DNA from: Alteromonas sp. M12
GTDB lineage: Bacteria > Pseudomonadota > Gammaproteobacteria > Enterobacterales > Alteromonadaceae
Reading direction: 5' to 3'
Length of the DNA stretch: 64,000 nucleotides
Assembly (NCBI RefSeq): GCF_037478005.1
Contig: NZ_CP144164.1
Coordinates: 3,906,001-3,970,000 of the forward strand
The translations under genes and the position numbers were made by a program. Under the pieces are notes generated by a model. The model made no database searches. It saw only the letters and a list, made by a program, of their open reading frames with translations, and was not told the DNA's origin. Below, in pieces: positions 17,421 through 26,983 of this stretch (within the stretch, counting starts at the first letter, position 1; every line of letters begins with the position of its first letter).

Positions 17421-20400
17421 TTAACCTTGGTATTGTTGCATTATTTTACGCAAAGTGGGTTGAGTTACATCCAATAACTTGGCTTTTGCTTGTTGGGTTA
17501 TCTGTTGCCTAACGACAATTGCATACATTGTAGATTCTAAGGTAGACCACAGATTGGGGATTGCGTCTCCATCCAGGAAGCGTTGCAGCAACGAGCTGCA
17601 TTCAACAGTTAACTCTTCTAATAGAGGGTGATCAATTGCAGTATCTTTTAATTTTGCAGAGCGTCTTCGTAAAGTCGATTCTGACTGCTCAACTTTGAGT
17701 GCGACTTGATAAAGGCTTCCCCATTTTTGTAGACACAATTCAATCCATAGTTTTTCTAACCAAACAGTGACCGGAAAAGATGCAGGTTGTTGAATGGCCA
17801 GACAGACAACTTTGTTTAGCAACACGGTTAAAGCGGGCAACAGCTCTTCGTCGTCATCTTGGGTAAGCTCTACAGTCTGTAAACTCGGCGTGGCATGAGA
17901 AGCTGAGGGCTGCAGCTCTAAAGATGGCGCTTGTAGATTCAAGTGCTCAGATTCTAAATAGTCACTGGGGCAAGTTATAACAGCCCGCATAATACAGTTT
18001 CGAAGTTCTCTTACGTTGCCAGGCCAACTGTAACGACGTAATGTCTCGACTGCTGATGACGAAATATCGAGAATTAGTTTATTGTATTGCTGACTAAACT
18101 TCTTCAAAAAATGTCGCGCTAACAGCAAGGTGTCCTCGCCACGCTGATTCAAAGGAGGCAAATTTAACGTGAAAACGTTAATTCGGTAGTAAAGATCAGC
18201 ACGAAAACGACCTGCGGCCACCTCATCTGATAAATTGCGATTGGTTGCCAATACCAGTCTAACATCCACTTTCCTTACCCTTTGATCGCCCACGGCAACA
18301 AAGGTTTTCTCTTGTACGAAGCGCAATAATTTTGATTGTATGTCCAGTGGTAACTCCCCTACCTCATCTAGAAACAAGGTACCACCGTCAGCTTGCGCAA
18401 TCATTCCTGGTTGATCACTGGTGGCTCCAGTGAAGGCTCCTTTTCTGTGCCCAAAAAGCTCACTCTCAATCAGATGTTTAACTATGGTACTGCAATCGAC
18501 GGTGATAAAGGGTTTATTGGGCTGTAATCCGTGATTATGGATTTGTCTGGCTATCACTTCTTTACCAGTTCCTGATTCACCGATAAGCAACACAGATGCA
18601 TCTGTTGGGGCTACTAATTGTACCTGCTGCATCAAGGTGCGCATCGCAGCAGATTCAAATAACAACTCGTGGGTTTGATGATTATCAGGTTCACTTTTCG
18701 CTGGGCTGTTGCCCTGTTTATGACTTTGATCCAACAATATAATTCGATCAATGGCAGTACCTAAGTTCGCCGAGACTTGTTGTAGTAATTCAGTGTATTT
18801 TTTAGCCACAGGTTGCTGGTTGCTATGCCAACGCAAGACAATAACCCCTAGGCATTTACCGCGAGTCACTAAAGGTACAGAAGCTTGAAGCGTAGTGGCG
18901 TTCAGCTCAAGTAAAGGTACAGCGGTCAAATTATCTAGATTATCGACCTGGATATTAGTGGTAACCCATTGATGGACACTTTTCACCTCTACTTTAGGCT
19001 CACTTGCGCAAGATAAATTAATTAAACCATCGCCTTTGGTTAAATATAATCCGGCATACATCGATGACATTCCGCTGCTGATGAGCTGACAGACTTGCTC
19101 AGAAAAGCTTTGCAAATCGTGTGTACTGCCGATAATACGAATAATATCCCATTGCAGCGTAATGAGTTTGAAGTCGTCATCGGCGGCATCAGAAAACTTA
19201 CCACTCATGCGATCTAAATTAGCCAATATGTTAGCGTCGAATTTCGGTTGCCAGCAAACTAATGTGCCGCCTCCGATGCTTCGCGCGGCTTGTAGCGCGG
19301 CATTTGCTCGTCGAAAAAGCTCTAACGGAGAATGTTCGTTAAGCTGTTCTTCTGACTCAATAGTGGCTAAGCCAAAACTAAAATCCAAATTAACTTTTTT
19401 AGCTGAAAAGCGTTTTTTACGCAGCATTTCACGCATGCGAGATGCTAAAACCTGACCTTGTTGTTCATTCGTTTCTGGTAGATGAGCAGCGAATACAGCT
19501 CCGCTAAAGCGGCTAGCAAAATCAGCGGAACGCAATAAATCCGACATACATTGTATAATTTCAGCTAAAAGTTGATCGCCTATATCGCGGCCATATTGTT
19601 GATTAAATGCCGCAAAATCGTCGGGATTCACCAGCAAAAGCGTTACCGGTGTATTTTTTGCGGCCGACTGTTCTAACCACTCCTGATTCTGCCAACTAGC
19701 GATCTGCCGTAAAATCAATAAAGTGTCATCATGATTAAAAGGGCCAACAAAGCCATCGAGCATAACCACTGCATCTTTCAATTGAACAGGAAATGGTGGC
19801 AACCTAGTCATTGAGTGAGTACGACTTAAATCAGCCAAAATTTGTGTCATTCGACGTTTAGCGATTGAAGAGGGAATGTTCAGACACGAAAGCAATGTTT
19901 GACCGATTACTGACTTCCCAGACTCCCCCATAACCTTTAGTAAAGGCGCATTCATTTCAATTATTTGGCCATGTGAATTTAGGGTCAAAGACATTTCCCC
20001 TAAACACTCAGTTAACATCGATAGTTTTTGCTTGGTGGTGGAGAAATCCGCCAGCAATCGATGCTGCTGTTGTATTAACGACAGTACTGGCAAGACTGTA
20101 GGTGGTTGTTTCCAGTCTAAATACCAGTGCCCGTTTATTAATGGTTTTAACGGTTGATATGAGGGGTCTTGTGGCAACCAAAATACCTGCAAGCTATGCA
20201 AGTTAAATCTGTTGCTCAAAGAAGTCCCGTGCTCTTCATTTTGACAAAGCAATAACATTGTCGTTGGCAAACTCTGCTCAGCCAGTGCTGTAATAACGAA
20301 ATCGTACTTTGCAGCAAAGGTGTGTTGGAGCGCAGAAATCGCCGCGGAATATGCTGAATCTGCGGCTAAATCACCATCAATAAATAGTGTTATTTGCTCT

Positions 20401-20441
20401 TTATTTTCTTCAACTGCTTCATCAGACTTGCAAGGTTTCAT
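17421..20441 (-). CDS. sigma-54-dependent regulator with degenerate GGDEF and GAF-like sensor domains
   Basis: 1,006 aa, about twice a typical NtrC-type activator. Residues 1-130 are unassigned. About 135-250 is PAS-like ('LTLNSHGQIIEMNAPLLKVMG'). About 260-400 is a GGDEF-fold domain whose signature reads SGAVF (313-317), so it cannot make c-di-GMP by the usual chemistry. About 430-570 is GAF-like. The AAA+ domain has Walker A GESGTGKE (621-628), the sigma-54 contact loop GAFTGA (668-673) and Walker B 'GGTLFLDEVGE', all intact. The C-terminus has two Fis-like helix-turn-helix segments, one around 'SLYQVALKVEQSESTLRRR' and one at the extreme end 'AKAKLLDVTQPTLRKIMQQ'. There is no receiver domain. 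It is last in an operon, 11 bp after a REC-GGDEF-EAL gene, so c-di-GMP or protein contact may set its activity (inference). Confidence 0.88.
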   Translation of the reverse strand: MKPCKSDEAVEENKEQITLFIDGDLAADSAYSAAISALQHTFAAKYDFVITALAEQSLPTTMLLLCQNEEHGTSLSNRFNLHSLQVFWLPQDPSYQPLKPLINGHWYLDWKQPPTVLPVLSLIQQQHRLLADFSTTKQKLSMLTECLGEMSLTLNSHGQIIEMNAPLLKVMGESGKSVIGQTLLSCLNIPSSIAKRRMTQILADLSRTHSMTRLPPFPVQLKDAVVMLDGFVGPFNHDDTLLILRQIASWQNQEWLEQSAAKNTPVTLLLVNPDDFAAFNQQYGRDIGDQLLAEIIQCMSDLLRSADFASRFSGAVFAAHLPETNEQQGQVLASRMREMLRKKRFSAKKVNLDFSFGLATIESEEQLNEHSPLELFRRANAALQAARSIGGGTLVCWQPKFDANILANLDRMSGKFSDAADDDFKLITLQWDIIRIIGSTHDLQSFSEQVCQLISSGMSSMYAGLYLTKGDGLINLSCASEPKVEVKSVHQWVTTNIQVDNLDNLTAVPLLELNATTLQASVPLVTRGKCLGVIVLRWHSNQQPVAKKYTELLQQVSANLGTAIDRIILLDQSHKQGNSPAKSEPDNHQTHELLFESAAMRTLMQQVQLVAPTDASVLLIGESGTGKEVIARQIHNHGLQPNKPFITVDCSTIVKHLIESELFGHRKGAFTGATSDQPGMIAQADGGTLFLDEVGELPLDIQSKLLRFVQEKTFVAVGDQRVRKVDVRLVLATNRNLSDEVAAGRFRADLYYRINVFTLNLPPLNQRGEDTLLLARHFLKKFSQQYNKLILDISSSAVETLRRYSWPGNVRELRNCIMRAVITCPSDYLESEHLNLQAPSLELQPSASHATPSLQTVELTQDDDEELLPALTVLLNKVVCLAIQQPASFPVTVWLEKLWIELCLQKWGSLYQVALKVEQSESTLRRRSAKLKDTAIDHPLLEELTVECSSLLQRFLDGDAIPNLWSTLESTMYAIVVRQQITQQAKAKLLDVTQPTLRKIMQQYQG

Positions 20442-20452
20442 TATTATTATTC

Positions 20453-22222
20453 TTATTTTTGCATAAGGTGAGTAAAGTTCTGAGTTAACAAAGGAGCTAT
20501 ATATTCAGCTGCCAATGGCCGTGAGAATAAATAGCCTTGCAACAATAAATGTTTACTATCCTTTAATATTTCTATTTGCCCAGCATCTTCGATACCTTCG
20601 GCGATCACACCGAGATTCAAGCTTTGAGCAAGGGCTAAAATAGCTTCCACAATCGCCACATCATCAGGTGCAGAGTCCAAATCACACATAAATGAGCGAT
20701 CAATTTTTAATATATCAATAGGGAATTTTTTCAAGTAACTCAACGACGAGTAACCCGTTCCAAAATCATCGACGGCTAACGTTACCCCTAAGGTTTTTAA
20801 TTCAATCAAGCGTGCAATATTTTCTTCGGCATCACTCATAATCACCGATTCAGTTAACTCCAATTCGAGTAACTCTGCTGGTAATCCACTGTTACGCAGG
20901 GCCTCAGCTACGATTTCGGTAAAATTATGTTGTCTAAATTGATGACCTGAGACATTCACCGCCACTCTGACAGGCGTATTGTTGTTCATCCAGATTTTGG
21001 CTTGCTGGCAACTTTGCTCTAATACAAGCTGTCCCAAAACATTAATTAAACCGGTCTCTTCGGCAATAGCGATAAATTCATCTGGCGGAATCATTCCTCC
21101 ATTTGCTGGCAACCACCTTACGAGCGCTTCAACTCCCAGTATGTGTCCCGTTTGCGCACAAACTTGTGGTTGGTAAAAAGGTATTATTTCACCGGCGTTG
21201 AGTGCTTGACGTAGATCTTGCTCGAGTTGTAATCGAGCGGCAGCTTTAGCATTCATTGAGTCACGGTAAAACTTATAACAACAGCGGCCTGCCTGTTTGG
21301 CAGAGTACATCGCTGTGTCTGCATTTTTAAGTAAGGTCTCGGCGTCTTCTCCATCATTAGGGAACATCGAAATACCAATACTGGGTGTAATTACCACTTC
21401 AAACTGTTCTAGTTGAAACGGCTTACTGAAGCTACGAATAACTCTTTCAGCAACTAAGGTGGCCTCATTCGCATCGTTTAGCCCATTTAAAAAAATAGTA
21501 AATTCATCCCCACCAAAACTGGAAAGTTGTGGTTGATTTAAAGAGAGACTCTGCCCTACGCGGGCAAAAACATCACTATCCCGTAAATTAGTTTGTAGGC
21601 GATGAGCCACTTTGCGCAGTAATTTGTCGCCATTACTGTGCCCCATGGTGTCGTTTATCCGCTTGAACCGATCAAGATCGATAAATAACATTGCGGCTTG
21701 ATGTTGTTTACGCTGAGCTAAAGCAAGAAAACGTTGCAAATCTTGCATTAAGTATTGGCGATTAGGCAAGCCAGTCAAAGTGTCATAGAAAGCCAGTTGA
21801 TGGAGTTCTTTTTGCTGCGTTACTAAATCTGCAAAGGCTTGACTCGCACGGAGGATGTACTTAACTCGTTCACCCAAAATTGGCCATCTAATAGGTTTGG
21901 CAATAAAGTCAGTTGCCCCTACCGCATATGAGCGGTGAATAGACTCCAAATCATCTGAACCTGTTACCATAATGATAGGAACATGCTCGCCGCTTTTTAA
22001 ACTGCGGATCCGTTCGCATACTTCAAATCCATTCATTTCTGGCATAGAAACATCTAGTAAAATCAGTGAAGGAGAGTGCTTCTCAAACTGCTCCAAAGCG
22101 CGTTTCCCATTTTCGGCTTCAAGCACTTCAATGGTGTCACTGCTAAGTGTTTCTTTCATTAAAATTCGCGCGGTGAGATCATCGTCACTCACTAGGATTT
22201 TAATTTTTGATTCAACTGACAT
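20453..22222 (-). CDS. response regulator with GGDEF and EAL domains (c-di-GMP turnover)
   Basis: 589 aa: receiver domain (1-125, phospho-acceptor Asp57 in 'LILLDVSMPEMNG', Lys109 in 'AKPI'), GGDEF domain (about 140-310) with an intact GGDEF at 237-241, and EAL domain (about 330-580) with EALVRW at 365-370, 'DDFGTGYSSL' and 'AEGIED'. All key residues for both cyclase and phosphodiesterase activity are present, so the net activity cannot be called. A 13-residue insertion lies between the usual 'RDSDVFARVG' and the GGDEF motif, displacing the normal RxxD inhibitory-site spacing. Its start overlaps the end of the upstream hybrid kinase gene by 11 bp, so that kinase is the probable phosphodonor. 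Confidence 0.92.
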   Translation of the reverse strand: MSVESKIKILVSDDDLTARILMKETLSSDTIEVLEAENGKRALEQFEKHSPSLILLDVSMPEMNGFEVCERIRSLKSGEHVPIIMVTGSDDLESIHRSYAVGATDFIAKPIRWPILGERVKYILRASQAFADLVTQQKELHQLAFYDTLTGLPNRQYLMQDLQRFLALAQRKQHQAAMLFIDLDRFKRINDTMGHSNGDKLLRKVAHRLQTNLRDSDVFARVGQSLSLNQPQLSSFGGDEFTIFLNGLNDANEATLVAERVIRSFSKPFQLEQFEVVITPSIGISMFPNDGEDAETLLKNADTAMYSAKQAGRCCYKFYRDSMNAKAAARLQLEQDLRQALNAGEIIPFYQPQVCAQTGHILGVEALVRWLPANGGMIPPDEFIAIAEETGLINVLGQLVLEQSCQQAKIWMNNNTPVRVAVNVSGHQFRQHNFTEIVAEALRNSGLPAELLELELTESVIMSDAEENIARLIELKTLGVTLAVDDFGTGYSSLSYLKKFPIDILKIDRSFMCDLDSAPDDVAIVEAILALAQSLNLGVIAEGIEDAGQIEILKDSKHLLLQGYLFSRPLAAEYIAPLLTQNFTHLMQK

Positions 22223-25200
22223 TTCTGAATGTCTCCAACTGCTCGCAACTTTGTAAAAAAGTAGCTTGTATACTGTGTGCTAAAGTATCGATTCCTTCCG
22301 ATTGTTGCTGTTTTGACATGCTCTCTAAGGTTTGACATATTTGATACAATGCCTTAGCGCCAGAGTTTCCTGACATCGATTTTAAGGCATGTGCAATTTC
22401 TGCAACCTCATGCAAATCCATGTCTGGACTATTCACTTGTGTAAACAGCTGTGTGATTAATTTTTCAGCTTCTTGGGTAAATGCATCCAACACTCTTACA
22501 AACACTGGATTTCCGGTATCTCGACTAATTTTCAATAACGTATCCACCGTTGCCATATCGATTAACTCCGATTCTGGCTCTTCATCGCTGGCTACGCTAT
22601 TCCCACTATGAGGGGCATTTAGACTATCGTGCTCACTGTCTGGTGAATCATTGACCTGAGGTTGTTTTACAGAGCCTAAAAAGCGCGTCAAAGTATGTTC
22701 AAGTTCTCGCAATGAAAAGGGCTTAGTCATAACATCATTCATGCCTGCCCCTAAACATTGTTGGCGTAAATCATCTCCCATACCAGCAGTTAGTGCAATA
22801 ATTGGAATCTCCGGCCAGTTTTTCCTGATCTCCATGGTGGCCTTGTAGCCATCCATAATAGGCATTTGGCAATCCATCAACACTAAATCAGGTTGACGTA
22901 GATTTATTTGTTCAACCGCTTCTGCGCCATTATCTGCCAACCATGTTTCACAACCAAGCATGCCTAACATGCTTTTCGCTACCTCTTGATTAGTTAAACT
23001 ATCTTCTGCTACCAAGATATTCGCATTAAACTTCTGATGATTAGGGTAGTCGTTATTGCTGTGCTGACGATCTGCACTTTTAAGACCTATGGCTTTATGT
23101 AAACTTGCCTGTAGTTCACTCAAATGAATAGGTAGCGGCAAAATATTGCGTTTATCGTTTTCTTGCCACTGTGAGGAGGGCAACAAGCATATCCATTTTT
23201 GCAATGGGATTTGCGCTTCTTGTATTGCCCCCTCATATTCACTAAGGCTGATCCATAAACCATCCTTTGCAGAGGCTAATTGTCCGTTAACTCGTTGCAC
23301 ATGTAAGGTTTTAACACCTAATTTGCTCAACATATTAGTAACTGCCAATCCTAAACCACCGTTAAGATTCACCAAATGTACAGTGGGAAAACGAGTCTCT
23401 GGCGTATACTCGATAACCTGGTTGTGGGTTAATGGCAAATCAACTTCGAGGCTGAATGTACTGCCTTGCCCTAGTGTAGATTGCACATCAATGTTACCGC
23501 CCATTAACGTGGTAAGCTGACGACAAATCGCTAGGCCTAATCCTGTCCCGCCGTATTTTCGGGTGGTAGAGGCATCTGCTTGGGTAAACATTTCAAAGAC
23601 TTTCTGTTGTCGATCAGGTGCCATACCTATACCAGTATCTTGAATGCTTATTTCAAAACCACTGTAATTATTGGGCGCTTCCGAAGAATCTGCATGGGAG
23701 GTATAACAAGGAACACGCCTAATACTGACATTCACTTCGCCTTGCTCTGTAAACTTAATCGCGTTGCTGGTTAAGTTTGCAATGATTTGTCGTAATCTAG
23801 CTGGGTCGGCGTAAACTTCAGGGAGAGGATCTGGAGATAGAATAGCGTTTACGTACAAGCCTTTGTTATAGGCCGACTCACTAAACAAATCACACACCTC
23901 TTCAACCAAAGCCTCAAGATCAACTGGCACTGACTCCAGAGTCGCTTTACCGGCTTCAAGCTTGGAAAAATCTAAAATATTGTTGAGTAAATCGAGAAGC
24001 AACCGCCCCGAACGATACACCAATTGGGCAAAATGCTGTTGTTTAGGTTTAAGATCAGAGCTTAACAATACTTCTGTCATGCCCAGTACACCATTCATTG
24101 GAGTGCGAATTTCGTGACTCATGATAGCTAAGAAATCACTTTTCTCTTTACTGGCTTGTTCTGCTAACTTTCTGGCTTTTTCTGTTTCTTGCATACTGGT
24201 TTCAAGTTGCGCATTGGCATGTCGTAACTCTTTGGTACGTTCTTCAACCTTCTCTTCTAGGTCAATCAGTTGCTGGATCTCGGCCAAACGTTTAAGTCGG
24301 TAGCGCCACATAGTATTTAGCACAATTAGAATCACAATGAGCGCATACAAGCTGTAAGCCCACATTGTTTTCCAAGGTGGAGGGAGCACATTTATCGGCA
24401 ATACAATACCTTCTGTATTCCACAATCCTTGGTTATTACTCGCCTGCACTTTAAGTGTGTAGTTTCCAGCCGGTAAATTGGTGAATGTTGCAATGCGTCG
24501 ATTTTCTAGTTCAATCCAATCGGAATCAAGTCCGTCTAATTTATATCGATACTCGTTGAGGCCCGGCGCATTGTAGTCAAGGGCTGCAAATTCAAATGAA
24601 ATAAAATAATCTTTGTAGTCTAATTCTAGCTGCTGTAACTGCTGATAAGGCACATCAAACCAAACTTGTTCATTCAATTTTTTGATTCTAACCACCACCA
24701 CAGGAGGTACCACTGAACTGTCTTTTATCTGGTCGGGATGAAAACGAATAAAGCCAGTGATACCACCAAAATACATAAACCCGTTACTATCTTTAAAGCC
24801 CGCACCATAGTTAAATTCGCTTTCTTTTAATCCTTGAGAACTATCAAAATGTCTTGTTTTACCTGATTCGACATTTAACCGAGTTAACCCTGCAGTACTA
24901 CTTAACCAAAGGTTGCCATTGTTATCATCTAAAACTGCATAAATATGACTGCTTGGAAGACCACTAAAACTGTCATAGTGTGTAAAGTTATTGTTGTTTG
25001 CTTGCATATCTTCAGGCAGCCATTTATTTAACCCGCCCCCCTGAGTGCCAACCCACAATTGTGCTTTTGAATCTTGATAAAAGGTCCATGCCGTCGCAGC
25101 GGACAAACTATTAATATCCTCAGGAATATGCTCAATACGTTGAAATTTACTGTCAGCCAAATCAAGTAAATTGATACCGGACACAGTGCCAACAGCGATA

Positions 25201-26735
25201 GTGCCATCAAGCAATTGATAAATAGCCAAAACCCGATCACTATTTATGCTTTCTGGGTCATTTTCATCATGCCGATAATGCACAAATTGATCGCTTCCCG
25301 CAGGCAAATAATTTAAGCCACCACCAAAGGTTCCTACCCAAATATTGCCCGCATTATCGGCTAAAACGCTGGTGACACCATTGAAACTTAGGCTATCAGG
25401 ATTTGCGGGATCATGGGAAAAGAAGTCGATTTGATTGTTATCGACATTGAGTCTCCCCAACCCCGCCCCCCGAGTCCCGAACCACAATATATTATTTTCA
25501 CCAAGAACCGCTGTAACTCTTGCGTCCCGTAACGCTGGTTGAGTTTCTTTATTGATGATTTGAATTACTTCTCCGTTCGCATCTAGCTGTGTCAACCCAC
25601 TATAACTGGCTATCCAAATTGACGATACGCCATCACTTGCATGGGTTTCAGCAAATCCTAAAACAACGTTATTCGCTAATCCTTTCGCTATATGCTCAAA
25701 GGGTACTTCAATGGTTTTGGTAATACCGTTAAAGGTACCCAGCCAAATTAACCCAGTAGAATCTTGCTGAATTGACAAGATGATATTATCGGTCACCCCA
25801 TCTTCGGTTGTAAAAGTGTCAAAACCATCTTTGCCATCCCAAAGCGCAACGCCAGCATCGGTGCCAATCCAGATACGTTGACGGTGGTCCTGAAAAATCG
25901 CATAAGCAAGATTGGAAGGTAAACTATGTTTTAGATTTTCATGATGTTGCCAATTAGAGAACTTTAATTTTTTAGGATCGGCTACTGTCACACCAGCGTC
26001 TTGGCTGGCTATCCACAACCTTTGTTGGGCATCAACAAATAGTTGCTTTAACGAGTTACTAAAAAATGTTGAATTTGGCCCCGAAAATAATCGCTCTACG
26101 GTTTGCTTTTGCTTGTGGAATTTAATTAAACCATTTCCATTGGTGGCAAGCCAAATGTACTCTTCATCTTCAACAATGGATGTAATAGAGGCATCTTTTT
26201 CAAGCTCAGGTAGAAGCTCTCGGGTATTAAAATGCTCAAAAATCATGTCATCAGGATTAAAACGGCTAAAATTACCATTTCGATAACCAATCCAAATAAA
26301 ATTTTGGGAGTCTAAGAATAACGTTTGAAGTCTATTTGATGTGGGTGCAGAAGCAGAATTATCGGCTTCTGTCCAAGCTGTAAACGTTTGTTTGGCAGCG
26401 TTGAACAAGTTAAGCCCACCACCGTCAGTGGCTATCCACAAACGCTTTTGGTGATCTTCAATAATTGCGAAGGCGTTATCCGAACTAAGAGATGTATCAT
26501 TTCGAGGATCATGAACGAAACGTAACAATTGATACCCATCGTAACGACTGACGCCTACTTGGGTAACTATCCACATATAGCCAGTACTATCGTGGTATAT
26601 CTGTCGTACACTTTTTTGAGCTAGCTGCTTAGTTAAATCGTCTGAGGAGAAATTGAAATTAGGAGCATCTGCGGCAACTGCACTGCTACTTAATAACAGA
26701 AAAAACAAATAACCCAATATTCCTCTTTTCAACAT
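22212..26735 (-). CDS. periplasmic-propeller hybrid histidine kinase with receiver and HPt domains
   Basis: 1,507 aa. A signal peptide (about 1-22, ending SAVAA) precedes some 14 two-component-regulator propeller repeats (about 40-700, recurring 'D..G.IWIGT..GL..') and a Y_Y_Y domain (about 745-820, 'YRYKLDGLDSDW'). One TM ('YSLYALIVILIVLNTMW', about 815-835) and a coiled coil lead to HisKA with His874 ('MSHEIRTPMNG'), HATPase_c, one receiver ('LVLMDCQMPIMDG') and a C-terminal HPt domain with His1449 ('AHALKSMSGNSG'). The sensor half is that of hybrid two-component systems sensing oligosaccharides, but the usual AraC-type output is replaced by HPt, so the signal must leave by phosphotransfer. 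The likely acceptor is the overlapping REC-GGDEF-EAL product. It is first of a three-gene operon. Confidence 0.92.
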   Translation of the reverse strand: MLKRGILGYLFFLLLSSSAVAADAPNFNFSSDDLTKQLAQKSVRQIYHDSTGYMWIVTQVGVSRYDGYQLLRFVHDPRNDTSLSSDNAFAIIEDHQKRLWIATDGGGLNLFNAAKQTFTAWTEADNSASAPTSNRLQTLFLDSQNFIWIGYRNGNFSRFNPDDMIFEHFNTRELLPELEKDASITSIVEDEEYIWLATNGNGLIKFHKQKQTVERLFSGPNSTFFSNSLKQLFVDAQQRLWIASQDAGVTVADPKKLKFSNWQHHENLKHSLPSNLAYAIFQDHRQRIWIGTDAGVALWDGKDGFDTFTTEDGVTDNIILSIQQDSTGLIWLGTFNGITKTIEVPFEHIAKGLANNVVLGFAETHASDGVSSIWIASYSGLTQLDANGEVIQIINKETQPALRDARVTAVLGENNILWFGTRGAGLGRLNVDNNQIDFFSHDPANPDSLSFNGVTSVLADNAGNIWVGTFGGGLNYLPAGSDQFVHYRHDENDPESINSDRVLAIYQLLDGTIAVGTVSGINLLDLADSKFQRIEHIPEDINSLSAATAWTFYQDSKAQLWVGTQGGGLNKWLPEDMQANNNNFTHYDSFSGLPSSHIYAVLDDNNGNLWLSSTAGLTRLNVESGKTRHFDSSQGLKESEFNYGAGFKDSNGFMYFGGITGFIRFHPDQIKDSSVVPPVVVVRIKKLNEQVWFDVPYQQLQQLELDYKDYFISFEFAALDYNAPGLNEYRYKLDGLDSDWIELENRRIATFTNLPAGNYTLKVQASNNQGLWNTEGIVLPINVLPPPWKTMWAYSLYALIVILIVLNTMWRYRLKRLAEIQQLIDLEEKVEERTKELRHANAQLETSMQETEKARKLAEQASKEKSDFLAIMSHEIRTPMNGVLGMTEVLLSSDLKPKQQHFAQLVYRSGRLLLDLLNNILDFSKLEAGKATLESVPVDLEALVEEVCDLFSESAYNKGLYVNAILSPDPLPEVYADPARLRQIIANLTSNAIKFTEQGEVNVSIRRVPCYTSHADSSEAPNNYSGFEISIQDTGIGMAPDRQQKVFEMFTQADASTTRKYGGTGLGLAICRQLTTLMGGNIDVQSTLGQGSTFSLEVDLPLTHNQVIEYTPETRFPTVHLVNLNGGLGLAVTNMLSKLGVKTLHVQRVNGQLASAKDGLWISLSEYEGAIQEAQIPLQKWICLLPSSQWQENDKRNILPLPIHLSELQASLHKAIGLKSADRQHSNNDYPNHQKFNANILVAEDSLTNQEVAKSMLGMLGCETWLADNGAEAVEQINLRQPDLVLMDCQMPIMDGYKATMEIRKNWPEIPIIALTAGMGDDLRQQCLGAGMNDVMTKPFSLRELEHTLTRFLGSVKQPQVNDSPDSEHDSLNAPHSGNSVASDEEPESELIDMATVDTLLKISRDTGNPVFVRVLDAFTQEAEKLITQLFTQVNSPDMDLHEVAEIAHALKSMSGNSGAKALYQICQTLESMSKQQQSEGIDTLAHSIQATFLQSCEQLETFRNVS

Positions 26736-26920
26736 ACTTCTTCACTGCTCATCGTTTTTAAATTAGATTAACCTAATGAAATACGTATGCCAATGAATTG
26801 CTGTAAATAGCCTAAAAAGCGCGCGTTTAACCTAGTATTCAAGCCTATCGCAAGGTTATATAAAGCAACTTTAAGCATACTGATTAAAAATGAAAGGAAT
26901 AAACAAAATATTACATGGAT

Positions 26921-26964
26921 AAAAAACAACTCAGCCCCTGCAAAGATAAACTCTGAGGGGCTGA
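26921..26964 (-). terminator. rho-independent terminator of the subtilase gene
   Basis: TCAGCCCCT pairs perfectly with AGGGGCTGA (9 bp), and the minus strand continues with a T-rich run (TTGTTTTTT) after the stem. It lies just downstream of the subtilase stop codon. Confidence 0.78.
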
Positions 26965-26983
26965 AGGTATTAAGTAAATAGGG

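Noticed and set aside
17421..20441. Active diguanylate cyclase in the sigma-54 regulator
   Set aside because: The GGDEF position reads SGAVF, lacking the catalytic Asp/Glu pair.
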